Shown one piece after another: positions 18,609 to 27,494 of a stretch of 64,000 nucleotides of DNA; the stretch's first letter is position 1, and every line of letters starts with the position of its first letter. The stretch lies in contig NZ_JANIJX010000017.1 in assembly GCF_024580735.1 (NCBI RefSeq), positions 1 to 64,000 of the forward strand. Reading direction: 5' to 3'. The translations under genes and the position numbers were made by a program. A model generated the notes under the pieces. The model saw only the letters and a program-made list of their open reading frames with translations, ran no database searches and had not been told where the DNA came from. Source of the DNA: Brevibacterium moorei (GTDB taxonomy: Bacteria; Actinomycetota; Actinomycetes; Actinomycetales; Brevibacteriaceae).

Positions 18609-19918
18609 GTCGGCTCCTCTTCATCCACCGGGTCAGTGGCCGGATGCGCGGCCCGGTCTGGAACCCGGTCTGCAGCCGGGTCCTGCGCCCAGGGCAGGCG
18701 CGCGGTGATGCGGGTGCCGCGGCCCGCAGCTCCCGCGGTTATCTCCAGGGTGCCGCCTGCCAGTTCGGCGCGCTCGCGCATACTGCGCAGCCCGCCACCG
18801 GAGGGGGCGTGTCGCGAGCCGGCCTGCCCGCCCGGGTCCGTAGGCCCGTTCCGGCCCACAGACCCGCTGGGCTCCGTCGGCTCGTCCGGCCCGACCCCGT
18901 CGTCCTCGACGAGCACCACGAGCCGGTCCCCGTCCCGCTCCAAGCGGACCAGCGCACGGTCCGCCGCGGAATGCCGCAGGACGTTCGTCAGGGCCTCGCG
19001 CACGATCCGCAGGGCGGTCGCCTGAATGGGACCGGCGGGCCGGGTCCGACCGGCGTCCGCAATCCGGTCGTCGAAGACGATGTCCAGGCCCAGGGAGCGG
19101 TGCGCGGAAATGAGTTCGGGCAGCTCGGCGAGCTGGGGCGCGGGGCTCAGCGGGGCATCCTCGCCGCGCAGTGCCGCCAACACACCACGGGCCTCGGCCA
19201 GGCCAGAGCCGGCGAGTCGTCGGATATTGCTCAGGGCCTCGCGCGCCTGTGCAGGGTCGCGGTCGAACAGGTGCAGCCCCATGCCCGACTGCACGGAGAT
19301 CTGGCTGAGCGAATGGGACAGCACGTCGTGGAGTTCGCGGGCGATGGCCGCGCGTTCGGCCTGTTCCGCGGCCCTGGCGCGCTCGGCGAGTTCCTGTGCG
19401 CGGCGGGTGGCGCGGGCCGTCCTGGTCCGGATCGTCACACCGATGCCGGTGCACACGGCCAGGGCCACGGTGCCCGCGATGATGCGCGGGCCCGCGTGCT
19501 GCGGCGAGAGGAATTCGACCAGCGTGACACCGGCCAGCCAGGCCGCCCCGGCCGAGGCCACAGCCCAGACGGGCGCGGCCCACACCAGGGCGGCGATCAG
19601 GGCGAAACCGAGCGCGAGCGGGGGCGGACCGAGCTGGGGCGGGACGAACAGCATGGCCAGGGACAGTCCGGCGATCACCGCGACGGTGGGACCCGGCCGG
19701 CGGGCCGCGGCGAGCAGGGTCAGGGCGGAAGCCGCGGCGAGCACGACCTTGAGGACGATCCAGGCCGTGGACTGGCTGTGCAGCACGCCCAGGGCGATGG
19801 TGGGCGGGGTCTGCACGAGCAGGGCGATGGCGGCTGCGGCCACGAGGAGCGCGGGCGGCCGGGCGGTGGTGCCCGCCGGCCGGCCGGTGTGTCGATCCCC
19901 GTCTCGATCCCCGTGCAT
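18605..19918 (-). CDS. DesK/NarX-type sensor histidine kinase
   Basis: A 437-residue membrane kinase. Five or so hydrophobic helices (about residues 22-165) form a compact sensor without a large external domain. The HisKA_3 dimerisation segment is ARELHDVLSHSLSQ, with the phosphorylated His at 197, and the ATPase domain carries VEDDGVGPDE and GGGLRSMRERAEL. A TAGACT box stands 6 bases before the ATG at 19918, so the transcript may be leaderless. The signal is unknown. This layout resembles cell-envelope or membrane-stress kinases of Gram-positive bacteria. Confidence 0.9.
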   Translation of the reverse strand: MHGDRDGDRHTGRPAGTTARPPALLVAAAAIALLVQTPPTIALGVLHSQSTAWIVLKVVLAAASALTLLAAARRPGPTVAVIAGLSLAMLFVPPQLGPPPLALGFALIAALVWAAPVWAVASAGAAWLAGVTLVEFLSPQHAGPRIIAGTVALAVCTGIGVTIRTRTARATRRAQELAERARAAEQAERAAIARELHDVLSHSLSQISVQSGMGLHLFDRDPAQAREALSNIRRLAGSGLAEARGVLAALRGEDAPLSPAPQLAELPELISAHRSLGLDIVFDDRIADAGRTRPAGPIQATALRIVREALTNVLRHSAADRALVRLERDGDRLVVLVEDDGVGPDEPTEPSGSVGRNGPTDPGGQAGSRHAPSGGGLRSMRERAELAGGTLEITAGAAGRGTRITARLPWAQDPAADRVPDRAAHPATDPVDEEEPT

Positions 19919-19970
19919 GGGCCGAGTCTACGCGGCGGAATCAGTGCCCGGCGTCGTCCGGGAGGAGGCC

Positions 19971-20052
19971 GTCCGGGTACTCCCGGGGGATGAGGAATGG
20001 GGAGACCCCACCGCTGTCTCATCCCCACAGGCCGTGGGCCGAGTACCCGGAC
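19971..20052. terminator. Three-tier nested inverted repeat between NCS1 gene and kinase gene
   Basis: GTCCGGGTACTC (19971-19982) pairs exactly with GAGTACCCGGAC (20041-20052). Inside, GGGGATGAG (19986-19994) pairs with CTCATCCCC (20018-20026), and inside that GGGG (19999-20002) pairs with CCCC (20006-20009). It begins 6 bases beyond the NCS1 permease stop on the minus strand, which fits a terminator. It also lies before the promoter of the kinase gene. Confidence 0.6.
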
Positions 20053-20058
20053 GAGCGC

Positions 20059-21552
20059 TCAAAGGGAGACCGCTCGCCCCTCCTCGTGTTCCGGGAAGAT
20101 CGTCGCGGGCGGTGCGACATTGATCCTGCGGGCCCAAGGAATGTAGATGAGGGCCGTGACGACCAGCCCGAGGATCCAGGAAACGTCTGCGCCGCCGATC
20201 AGCTCGACCATCGGACCCGTGTACAGCGTTTGATCCAGGAACGGAATCTGGACGACGACGCCGATGACGTAGCTGGTCAGCGCCGCCGCGTTCCAGCTGC
20301 CGTAGCGTCCCTTCCGTGTATAGAGCGCGGGGATGTCGAAACGGTCCTTGGACACCAGGTAGTAGTCCGCGAGGTTGATGATCGACCACGGGGTGAACAC
20401 CATGAGCAGGAGCAGGACGAAGTTCTTGAAGAAGCCCAGGAACTCTGCGGATGCGGCCAGGGCCACGATCACGGTGAGTGCGACGATGGTGCAGACGAAA
20501 ACCGCTCGGGTCGCCTTGGTGACCGCGGCGCGGTGGTTCCACGAGGTGGCGATTGTCAGAGTGCACATGAAGGCGCCGTAGGCGTTGAGGGTGTTGACCG
20601 TCAGCTTGCTCATCAGGATGACGATGAACATGAGCAGGGCGAGCACTCCGCCGCCGGCCAGCTCGCCGATGAACCCGACCTGGTTGGACAGGAACAGTTC
20701 GCCCGCGGCGGTGGCGATGATGACGCCCAGGATCATCGACCACTGCGAGCCGACGACCGATCCGAGGAACGTCCAGCCGAATGTTGTGGACTGCTTGGTG
20801 GAACTGGGGAGGTAGCGCGAATAGTCGGCGACATAGGGTCCGTAGGTCATCTGCCACCCGGCCGCCAGTCCCACCACCGAAAGGAAGGTCGGGAATGAGA
20901 AGGTGGTGTCACCGAAGACGGCGCCCAGGTCCACCTGGGTGATCACACAGATGGACAGGTAGACGAACCCGATGAAGCCGGTAATCGTGCTGATCCGGCC
21001 CAGCACATGGATGTACCGGTACCCCAGGAGCGCGACCGCCGCGGTGAGGACGCCGAATATCACGATGCCGACCCACGGCGTCTCCACTCGCAGGATCCCG
21101 TTGACCGCCTGTCCGGAGAGCACTGCGCCGGTGGAGGCGAACCCGATATACATGAGGACGACGAGGACCAAGGGGACGACCGCGCCGATCACACCGAACT
21201 GTGCGCGGGAGGAGATCATCTGCGGCAAGCCGAGTTTGGGGCCCTGAGCGGAGTGCAGTGCCATGATCACCCCGCCGATGATATTGCCGATGAGCAGGGC
21301 GATGATCGCCCAGAGGGCGCCGGACTTGAAGGCGGTGACGGCGAGCGCCCCGTCGACGATGGCGGTGATCTGCGTGTTCGATCCGAACCACAGGGTGAAT
21401 TGGGAGAACGGCCTGCCATGTCGTTCGCGTTCCGGGACCCAGTCGATGGTGCGGGCCTCCACCAGGCTCTGAGCGCCTTCTTCGACGGCATAGTGCAGAT
21501 CCCGGGGATCCGGGTCCAGTCTCTTGTGCGGGTGTTCGGGTTCGGTCGCCAT
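20059..21552 (-). CDS. NCS1-family permease (nucleobase/hydantoin/imidazole type)
   Basis: A 497-residue, about 12-helix transporter of the nucleobase-cation-symport-1 family. The first membrane region reads FSQFTLWFGSNTQITAIVDG, and later LLIGNIIGGVIMALHSAQGP and PQMISSRAQFG are characteristic. Family members import cytosine, purines, allantoin, hydantoins or thiamine. The start at 21552 follows AGGAGA at 7 bases; the in-frame extension upstream is charged and atypical. Its upstream region carries a third copy of the palindrome found at hutI and hutU, which points to an imidazole compound such as urocanate or histidine derivative as cargo. Nucleobase or hydantoin import remains the alternative. 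Confidence 0.85.
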   Translation of the reverse strand: MATEPEHPHKRLDPDPRDLHYAVEEGAQSLVEARTIDWVPERERHGRPFSQFTLWFGSNTQITAIVDGALAVTAFKSGALWAIIALLIGNIIGGVIMALHSAQGPKLGLPQMISSRAQFGVIGAVVPLVLVVLMYIGFASTGAVLSGQAVNGILRVETPWVGIVIFGVLTAAVALLGYRYIHVLGRISTITGFIGFVYLSICVITQVDLGAVFGDTTFSFPTFLSVVGLAAGWQMTYGPYVADYSRYLPSSTKQSTTFGWTFLGSVVGSQWSMILGVIIATAAGELFLSNQVGFIGELAGGGVLALLMFIVILMSKLTVNTLNAYGAFMCTLTIATSWNHRAAVTKATRAVFVCTIVALTVIVALAASAEFLGFFKNFVLLLLMVFTPWSIINLADYYLVSKDRFDIPALYTRKGRYGSWNAAALTSYVIGVVVQIPFLDQTLYTGPMVELIGGADVSWILGLVVTALIYIPWARRINVAPPATIFPEHEEGRAVSL

Positions 21553-21638
21553 AGAGGTTCTCCTGGTCTTGTCCGAGTGGGGCGCTAGCCATGTTCTCAA
21601 ACGTGACCGGTGACACAAGCGTGTCGGGAGGTGAAAGC

Positions 21639-21654
21639 GTCCGACATCCCGGAC
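21639..21654. promoter_or_regulatory. Putative hut-type operator upstream of the NCS1 permease gene
   Basis: GTCCGACATCCCGGAC matches the hutI operator GTCCGACATATCGGAC at 14 of 16 positions and the hutU one at 14 of 16. It lies 86 bases before the permease start. All three copies share GTCCGA, the central AT and CGGAC at the same spacing. Confidence 0.6.
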
Positions 21655-21712
21655 TGCGGGGCCTGGTCCGATGGCCTGGCCCGATTCGCACCGTCGGCCC
21701 GCCGACTATCCG

Positions 21713-22639
21713 CTATCCGAAGGTCTCCTGCAGTGCCTCGAGGAGGACCTCGGCCGCCGGACCGTCCGCTGTCGTGCCTGCCGTCGTGTCAGTTGAGGTG
21801 CCCGCTGTCGTGCCCGCCGCCCCGTCCTCGACCTCGGCGCGGACCATCGCCACGATCGTGCGCGCACCGCATTCGGTGCCGGGCACCACGGTGGCCACGC
21901 CCGGCGCCAGGGCCAGCATCGTGGGGGTGGCCAGGGTCAGCCCCACCCCGGCGCCGGCCATGGCCAGGGATACCGCGGTGTCCGTGACGATGTGCCGCTC
22001 CACCGGGGCGAAACCCAGGTCCGCGCAGGCGAAGCGCAGGGCTCGGCCGAAGGACGAGTCGTTCGGCGGCAGGATCCACGGGGCCGTGTGCAGATCGGCG
22101 GGCAGCCCGCCGCGCATGCCGTAGACCATGAAGGTCTCGTGGCGCAGGGGCACCATCCGCGCTCCGCGCAGAGGTGCCAGGGGCGCGGCGGGGTAGTCGA
22201 TGCCGATGCCCACGTCGATGCGCCCCTCGATCACGGCCTGCTGCATGTGTTCGACGTCGACCTCGTGCGCGCGCACCTGCACCCCGGTGTCGGCCAGGCG
22301 TTCGAGCACCGGGCCGATCGCCACGAGCGAGGCGGAGCCGAACACGCCCAGCGTCAGTGTCTGGACGAACTCGGCCTGGGCCCCGCGCAGCGCTTCGGCG
22401 GCCTGGGCCTCGGCGGCCAGGATCCGCCTGGCCCGCGGCAGCAGGGCGCGGCCAGCCGGGGTCAGTTCGACCGTGCGGCCGGCCGGGCGCAGCAGGGTGG
22501 CGCGGGTGGCCCGTTGGAGGGCGGAGATGTGCTGGCTGACCGCCCCGGTGGTATAGCCCAGTTCGCGGGCGGCACGGGTCATAGTGCCGTGGTCGGCGAT
22601 TGCGACGAAGGCGCGCAGCTGTGTCAGGGTCCAGTTCAT
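21713..22639 (-). CDS. LysR-family transcriptional regulator
   Basis: A 308-residue LysR protein with the N-terminal winged helix (LRAFVAIADHGTMTRAARELGYTTGAVSQHISALQ, given here only as position 8-42 of the product) and a substrate-binding domain. The C-terminal 30 residues are rich in Thr, Gly and Ala with repeats of TAGT-type tetrapeptides and are probably unstructured. The start at 22639 puts the helix-turn-helix at the usual position; an alternative ATG 12 codons upstream adds nothing recognisable. It is transcribed divergently from the amine oxidase operon and probably controls it, and itself, from the shared 140-base region. Confidence 0.88.
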   Translation of the reverse strand: MNWTLTQLRAFVAIADHGTMTRAARELGYTTGAVSQHISALQRATRATLLRPAGRTVELTPAGRALLPRARRILAAEAQAAEALRGAQAEFVQTLTLGVFGSASLVAIGPVLERLADTGVQVRAHEVDVEHMQQAVIEGRIDVGIGIDYPAAPLAPLRGARMVPLRHETFMVYGMRGGLPADLHTAPWILPPNDSSFGRALRFACADLGFAPVERHIVTDTAVSLAMAGAGVGLTLATPTMLALAPGVATVVPGTECGARTIVAMVRAEVEDGAAGTTAGTSTDTTAGTTADGPAAEVLLEALQETFG

Positions 22640-22657
22640 ATGGGGCTCATTATCCAG

Positions 22658-22698
22658 TAGACCTAAACGGAACATTCAAATCCTATCGATAGACCTAA
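22658..22698. promoter_or_regulatory. Direct repeats and palindrome in the LysR/oxidase divergent region
   Basis: TAGACCTAA occurs at 22658-22666 and again at 22690-22698, a start-to-start distance of 32 bases or about three helical turns. The second copy is abutted by the palindrome CTATCGATAG (22683-22692). LysR proteins bind extended sites between divergent promoters, so these are good candidates. Confidence 0.5.
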
Positions 22699-22780
22699 TG
22701 GTTTCTACCGGTGAGACTGTTGGAAAGTGATACGCAACACAGATCCAAAACACTGAGTCACGCCACAGAAAGGTGGTGTC

Positions 22781-23977
22781 ATGTCCACTCCCACAGCACC
22801 CGCCCGACCCACTCCGGCTGCCCGCCCTGCACCGGCGAATGCGACCGTCGTCATCGTCGGCGGCGGCATCATGGGCGTGGCCAGCGCCTATGAGCTGGCC
22901 CGCGCAGGGGTCACCGACATCGTCGTGATCGAGCGCAACGAACTGGGCTCGGGCTCCACTTGCCGCGCCGCCGGCGGTCTGCGCAGCCAGTTCTCCGACG
23001 CCGTCAACATCGCCCTGGGCGCCCGCAGTCTGGAGACCTTCCGCCGGTTCAAGGACCTGTTCGACCAGGACATCGACTTCGTGGGCAGCGGCTACCTGTT
23101 CCTGCTCGACGGCGCCGAGGACGCGGCGGCCTTCGAGGACAATGTCGCCGTGCAGCGGGGCATGGGACAGAACTCACGGATGCTGACCGTCGCCCAGGCC
23201 GCCGAACTGTGCCCCGTCATCTCCACCACCGGCCTGGTCGGGGCGGCCTTCAACCCCGATGACGCCCACTGCACCCCCGAGTCCGCAGTGGCCGGCTATG
23301 CCCGCGCCGCCCGCCGACTGGGCGTGACGATCCTGACGGGGACCTCGGTCACGGGGATCACGGTGGAATCCGGGGCCGTCACCGGAGTGGACACGTCCGC
23401 CGGGCCGATCGCCACCGGCACCGTGGTGTGCGCCGCCGGCGCCTGGTCGCAGCAGGTGGGCGCGCTGGCCGGAGTGGACCTGCCGGTCACCCCGCTGCGC
23501 CGCCAGATCGTGGTGAGCGAGCCGATCAGCGCCTTCGATGCGCGCAGGCTGCCCTTCACCATCGACTTCTCCACCTCGTTCTACTTCCACTCGGAGGGCT
23601 CGGGCCTGCTGTTCGGTGCGCCAGAGGCCGGGGACGTCAATGCCTTCGACACCCGCCGCGACCCCGCTTGGCTGGACCACCTGGGCGAACTCATGGAACG
23701 GCGCGCGCCGGCCCTGACCGATGTTGGACTGGGGCGCGGCTGGGCCGGCCTCTACGAGTGCACGCCCGACCACAATGCGCTCATCGGCGTGGCCGAGGAG
23801 GTCGCCGGTTTCATCTACGCCTGCGGCTTCTCCGGCCACGGCTTCCTGCAGGGCCCGGCGGTGGGCGAGGTGGTGCGCGACCTGTACCTGGGCGCCACCC
23901 CCTTCGTCGATGTCTCCGGCATGTCCGTGCAGCGCTTCGCAACCCAATCCACCCGAACCGAACTGAACTTCGTCTAA
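22781..23977 (+). CDS. FAD-dependent amine/amino-acid oxidoreductase (DadA/SoxB-like)
   Basis: A 398-residue flavoprotein of the DAO fold. The dinucleotide motif GGGIMG is at residues 27-32, followed by ERNELGSGSTCRAAGGLRSQ and a C-terminal CGFSGHGFLQGPAVGE. Family members oxidise secondary or D-amino acids such as sarcosine, D-proline, pipecolate or glycine. The adjacent ALDH7-type dehydrogenase makes L-pipecolate (as in Pseudomonas AmaA) or another cyclic amine a plausible substrate. AAAGG stands 8 bases before the ATG. It is followed by a large dyad, so the downstream genes may be partly uncoupled. Confidence 0.8.
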   Translation: MSTPTAPARPTPAARPAPANATVVIVGGGIMGVASAYELARAGVTDIVVIERNELGSGSTCRAAGGLRSQFSDAVNIALGARSLETFRRFKDLFDQDIDFVGSGYLFLLDGAEDAAAFEDNVAVQRGMGQNSRMLTVAQAAELCPVISTTGLVGAAFNPDDAHCTPESAVAGYARAARRLGVTILTGTSVTGITVESGAVTGVDTSAGPIATGTVVCAAGAWSQQVGALAGVDLPVTPLRRQIVVSEPISAFDARRLPFTIDFSTSFYFHSEGSGLLFGAPEAGDVNAFDTRRDPAWLDHLGELMERRAPALTDVGLGRGWAGLYECTPDHNALIGVAEEVAGFIYACGFSGHGFLQGPAVGEVVRDLYLGATPFVDVSGMSVQRFATQSTRTELNFV

Positions 23978-23991
23978 CCCATCGTCAACCT

Positions 23992-24065
23992 CGTCCACTA
24001 CTTACCGAAATGTCGACTTTCGGGCGAAAATCCCGATATATCAACATTTCGTCAAGTAGTGGACG
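23992..24065. repeat. Large palindromic element between the oxidase and ALDH genes
   Basis: CGTCCACTACTT at 23992-24003 is matched inversely by AAGTAGTGGACG at 24054-24065, and pairing continues with CGAAATGT/ACATTTCG to 24 bases per arm (21 matches). An inner hairpin TCGGG/CCCGA sits in the centre. It begins 15 bases after the oxidase stop and ends 22 bases before the ALDH start. The AT-rich core is unlike its neighbours. It may be an attenuator, a terminator or an intergenic mobile palindrome. Confidence 0.65.
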
Positions 24066-24087
24066 GGGCGGAGAGAAAGGAAACACC

Positions 24088-25665
24088 ATGACGTCATCCC
24101 TTCCCACACGCGAGGACGTGCTCGCCCTGGCACAGGCCGGCCTGACCGGCTGCGGGCTCGACTTCGAGGCCCTGCTGGGTGCGGATTCCGGCGCCGCCGG
24201 CGCTTCCGCTTCTGCGGATTCCGGCACGGCCCCCACCATTCCCGCGCGCTCGCCGCTGACCGGCGATGTGCTCGGCCAACTGGCCGCCGACACCCCGGAC
24301 ACGGCCTCGGCGAAACTGGACCGGGCCCGCGCCGCCTTCGAGACCTGGCGCGATGTGCCGGCCCCCGTGCGCGGCAAGGTGGTGCAGCGCTGGGGCGAGC
24401 TGCTGCGCGAGCATAAGGCGGATCTGGGCAAGTTGGTCACCGTGGAGGCCGGCAAGACCCCTTCGGAGGCCGAGGGCGAGGTCCAGGAGATGATCGATAT
24501 CTGCGAGTTGGCCCTGGGCCAGTCGCGCCAGCTCTTCGGCAAGACCCTGGCCAGCGAGCGCCCCGGCCACCGGCTGATGGAGACCTGGCATCCGCTGGGC
24601 GTGGTTGGCATCATCTCGGCGTTCAACTTCCCGGTGGCACCCTATGCATGGAACACGGCCCTGGCCATCGTGTGCGGCGATCCCGTCGTCTGGAAGCCCT
24701 CGGAGGTTGCGACGCTGTCCGCGGTGGCCGCCACGGCTCTGCTGACGCGCGCCGCTGCGGAACTCGGGGCGCCCGCGGACCTGGCACAGGTGCTCGTGGG
24801 CGACCGCACTGTCGGCCAGGTGCTGGTCGACGACGCCAGGGTGGACCTGGTGTCGGCCACCGGTTCGGTCCGGATGGGCAGGGAGATCGGTCCGGCCGTG
24901 GCGCGCCGGTTCGGCCAGTCCCTGCTGGAACTCGGCGGCAACAACGCCGCGATCGTGGCTCCCAGTGCGGATCAGGACCTGGCGATCCGCGGTTCGGTGT
25001 TCGCCGCCGCCGGCACCGCCGGCCAGCGCTGCACCACACTGCGTCGGCTGATCGTGCACTCGTCGATCGCCGAGGACTTCACGGCTGCGCTGGTCGCGGC
25101 CTATGACACCCTGGCGATCGGATCGCCCACGACTCCCGGTGTGCTGGTGGGCCCGCTGATCTCGAAGCCTGCCTATGAGGCGATGCAGGCGGCCCTGGCC
25201 GCCGCCGTCGAGCAGGGCGGCCAGGTGCTCACCGGGGGTGAGCGGGTGCTGGTCGAGCAGGCCCCCGACGCCTACTACGTGAAGCCCGCCGTGGTGAAGA
25301 TGCCGGCTCAGACGCAGATCGTCACGGAGGAGACCTTCGCCCCGATCCTCTACGTGATGGAGTACGAGGACTTCGATGCCGCGATCGCGATGAACAACGC
25401 GGTGCCGCAGGGCCTGTCCTCGGCGGTGTTCACCACCGAGCTCAAGGAGGCCGAGCGCTTCATCGCGCGCAGTGACGCCGGGATCGCCAACGTCAACATC
25501 GGGACCTCGGGCGCGGAGATCGGCGGGGCCTTCGGCGGGAACAAGGAGACCGGTTGGGGTCGCGAATCCGGCACGGACTCCTGGCACGCATACATGCGGC
25601 AGGCGACGAACACCGTCAACTACTCCGATGAGCTGCCGCTGGCCCAGGGAGTCGAGTTCCTGTGA
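24088..25665 (+). CDS. Aldehyde dehydrogenase, ALDH7 (antiquitin / piperideine-6-carboxylate) type
   Basis: The 525-residue NAD-dependent enzyme oxidises an aldehyde to the acid. Catalytic E281 is in ELGGNNAAIV and nucleophile C315 is in FAAAGTAGQRCTT, a form typical of the ALDH7 group that acts on alpha-aminoadipate semialdehyde/piperideine-6-carboxylate. FNFPVAPYAWN and WKPSE are the usual cofactor-site motifs. The N-terminus carries an extra Ala/Ser-rich insert near residues 31-50. GAGAAAGG lies before the ATG. Its stop overlaps the next gene by 4 bases. An upstream amine oxidase supplies a likely aldehyde/imine. Lysine or pipecolate breakdown is the best guess, not proof. Confidence 0.85.
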   Translation: MTSSLPTREDVLALAQAGLTGCGLDFEALLGADSGAAGASASADSGTAPTIPARSPLTGDVLGQLAADTPDTASAKLDRARAAFETWRDVPAPVRGKVVQRWGELLREHKADLGKLVTVEAGKTPSEAEGEVQEMIDICELALGQSRQLFGKTLASERPGHRLMETWHPLGVVGIISAFNFPVAPYAWNTALAIVCGDPVVWKPSEVATLSAVAATALLTRAAAELGAPADLAQVLVGDRTVGQVLVDDARVDLVSATGSVRMGREIGPAVARRFGQSLLELGGNNAAIVAPSADQDLAIRGSVFAAAGTAGQRCTTLRRLIVHSSIAEDFTAALVAAYDTLAIGSPTTPGVLVGPLISKPAYEAMQAALAAAVEQGGQVLTGGERVLVEQAPDAYYVKPAVVKMPAQTQIVTEETFAPILYVMEYEDFDAAIAMNNAVPQGLSSAVFTTELKEAERFIARSDAGIANVNIGTSGAEIGGAFGGNKETGWGRESGTDSWHAYMRQATNTVNYSDELPLAQGVEFL

Positions 25666-27467
25666 CGCACGGTGAGGCCTGGGTGAGCGAGGCCCCGACC
25701 GGGGCGGGTGCGCCCACGGCGGCCGAGGCCTCGGCCGTCGACGCTGCGGTCGCACCCGACCCGGCTGCACCCGGTTCGGCTTCCCCCACCGCTGCCGAGC
25801 GCTCGGCCGGGCACGCGATCGTCGAGCAGCTGCTGGCCTTCGGCATCGAGCGCGTGTTCGCCGTGCCCGGCGAGAGCTATCTGGACGTGCTCGACGGGCT
25901 GTACGAGCACCGCGAGTCCATCGACCTGGTGATCACCCGCCAGGAAGGGGGCGCTGCGATGATGGCGGCGGCCCACGGGCAGCTCACGGGAAGCCCGGGG
26001 ATCTGCATGGTCACGCGCGGGCCCGGCGCCACGAACGCCTCGATCGGGGTGCATGTGGCGGGTCAGGACGCCAGCCCCATGGTGCTGTTCATCGGCCAGG
26101 TGCCCACGGCCGTCAACGGCCGGCGGGCCTTCCAGGAGGTTGACTACCGGCTCATGTTCGCAGGGCTGGCCAAGGAGGTCGTGGTCATCGACCGCCCGGA
26201 GCGGGCCCCGGAGCTCACCGCCTACGCCCTGACCCTGGCGGTTTCGGGGGAGCCGGGCCCGGTGGTGGTCGTGCTGCCAGAGGACACCCTGGTCGAACCG
26301 ACCAGCGCGCCCGTGGTGCCCCGCCTGCCGCGCCCCGATCCGCAGCCGGCCATCCACGAGTTGGAGCGCGCAGCGGCCCTGTTGGCACAGGCCCACCGGC
26401 CCCTGGTGATCGCCGGTTCGGACCATTGGGATGTCGGGACGGCGCGCCTGCTGGCCGAGTTCGGCGAGTCCTCCGGCATCCCGGTGGCCACCGTGGTGCG
26501 CCGTCAGCACGCGCTCGACAACGACTCGGAAGCCTATGTGGGCACCCTGGGCCTGAACACCACGGCGGGCCTGGACGCCCTGATCCAGCGGGCGGACGTG
26601 GTGTTGCTGCTGGGCGCCAGGCCCGATGGCCTGTCGGTGGCGAATGCTGATCTGCTGTTCGCCTCCGACCCGGGCAGGCGGTTCATCCACGTCTACCCGT
26701 CATCTGATGTGATCGGCCGGATCTACCCTGCACATGTCGGTGTCGTGGCGAAGCCGGGAGCCTTCCTCGAGGGGCTTGCGAACCTGGCCGGGCCCGAGGC
26801 CGCCGGCGGGCAGGCGCCCGGTGAGCAGACGCCGGGTGGCGCAGTGCCCGAGGCCGCGGCCTCGGCGGCGGAGCGGGCTGCATGGCTGGCCGAACTGCGC
26901 GCGAACTACCTGGCGGTCTCCCGCCCGGACCCGGCGGCCCCGGAGACGCCGGCCGCAGCGGTCTACATGGACGTGTTCAATCGGCACTTCGACGCCGACA
27001 CCGTGATGACCGTGGGTGCCGGTGACTACGCCGCCTTCCCCCAGCGCTACCACCGGTACCGCGCCTATCCCAGCCAGGTGGCAAGTCAGTCGGGGTCCAT
27101 GGGGTTCGGCGTGCCGGCCGCCACCGCGGCGGCACTGGCCCTGCCAGGGCGGCAGGTGGTGTGCTTCGCCGGCGATGGCTGCCTGCTGATGAACGGGCAG
27201 GAATTGGCGACGATCGCGCGCTACGGGCTCAACGTGCTGGTGGTGCTGGTGAATAACTCGCGCTTCGGCACGATCCGCCGGCACCAGGACGGGCGGTATC
27301 CGGGCCGGGTGTCCGGCACGGATCTGGTCAACCCGGACTTCATCGCCTACGCCGGGTCCTTCGGCGCGCGCACCGCCAGGGTGGGCACGCCCGAGGAGTT
27401 CGACGCGGCGCTGGCCGAATTGGCCACCGTCCCCGGCCTGCGCTTCGTGGAGGTCGTCACCGCCTGA
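25662..27467 (+). CDS. Thiamine-diphosphate-dependent enzyme (acetolactate synthase / 2-oxoacid decarboxylase-like)
   Basis: A 601-residue ThDP enzyme with an Ala/Pro-rich N-terminal extension of about 45 residues. The PYR domain carries catalytic-type E95 in ITRQEGGAAMM, a middle Rossmann-like domain follows, and the C-terminal PP domain has the cofactor motif G504-D505-G506 through VNN at 530-532. Substrate is uncertain. A 2-oxoacid decarboxylase making an aldehyde for the neighbouring ALDH would fit, for example on 2-oxoadipate or a keto-arginine-like acid; AruI-type enzymes are one precedent. It starts with GTG overlapping the ALDH stop, so it is translationally coupled to it. Confidence 0.78.
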   Translation: MTHGEAWVSEAPTGAGAPTAAEASAVDAAVAPDPAAPGSASPTAAERSAGHAIVEQLLAFGIERVFAVPGESYLDVLDGLYEHRESIDLVITRQEGGAAMMAAAHGQLTGSPGICMVTRGPGATNASIGVHVAGQDASPMVLFIGQVPTAVNGRRAFQEVDYRLMFAGLAKEVVVIDRPERAPELTAYALTLAVSGEPGPVVVVLPEDTLVEPTSAPVVPRLPRPDPQPAIHELERAAALLAQAHRPLVIAGSDHWDVGTARLLAEFGESSGIPVATVVRRQHALDNDSEAYVGTLGLNTTAGLDALIQRADVVLLLGARPDGLSVANADLLFASDPGRRFIHVYPSSDVIGRIYPAHVGVVAKPGAFLEGLANLAGPEAAGGQAPGEQTPGGAVPEAAASAAERAAWLAELRANYLAVSRPDPAAPETPAAAVYMDVFNRHFDADTVMTVGAGDYAAFPQRYHRYRAYPSQVASQSGSMGFGVPAATAAALALPGRQVVCFAGDGCLLMNGQELATIARYGLNVLVVLVNNSRFGTIRRHQDGRYPGRVSGTDLVNPDFIAYAGSFGARTARVGTPEEFDAALAELATVPGLRFVEVVTA

Positions 27468-27494
27468 GGTGATGCGCAGGCCGGGGCGGGCCGG

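Noticed and set aside
25662-27467. Biosynthetic acetolactate synthase (ilvB)
   Set aside because: No small subunit or ilvC is adjacent and the gene is coupled to an ALDH. The ThDP fold is certain but the biosynthetic role is not supported.
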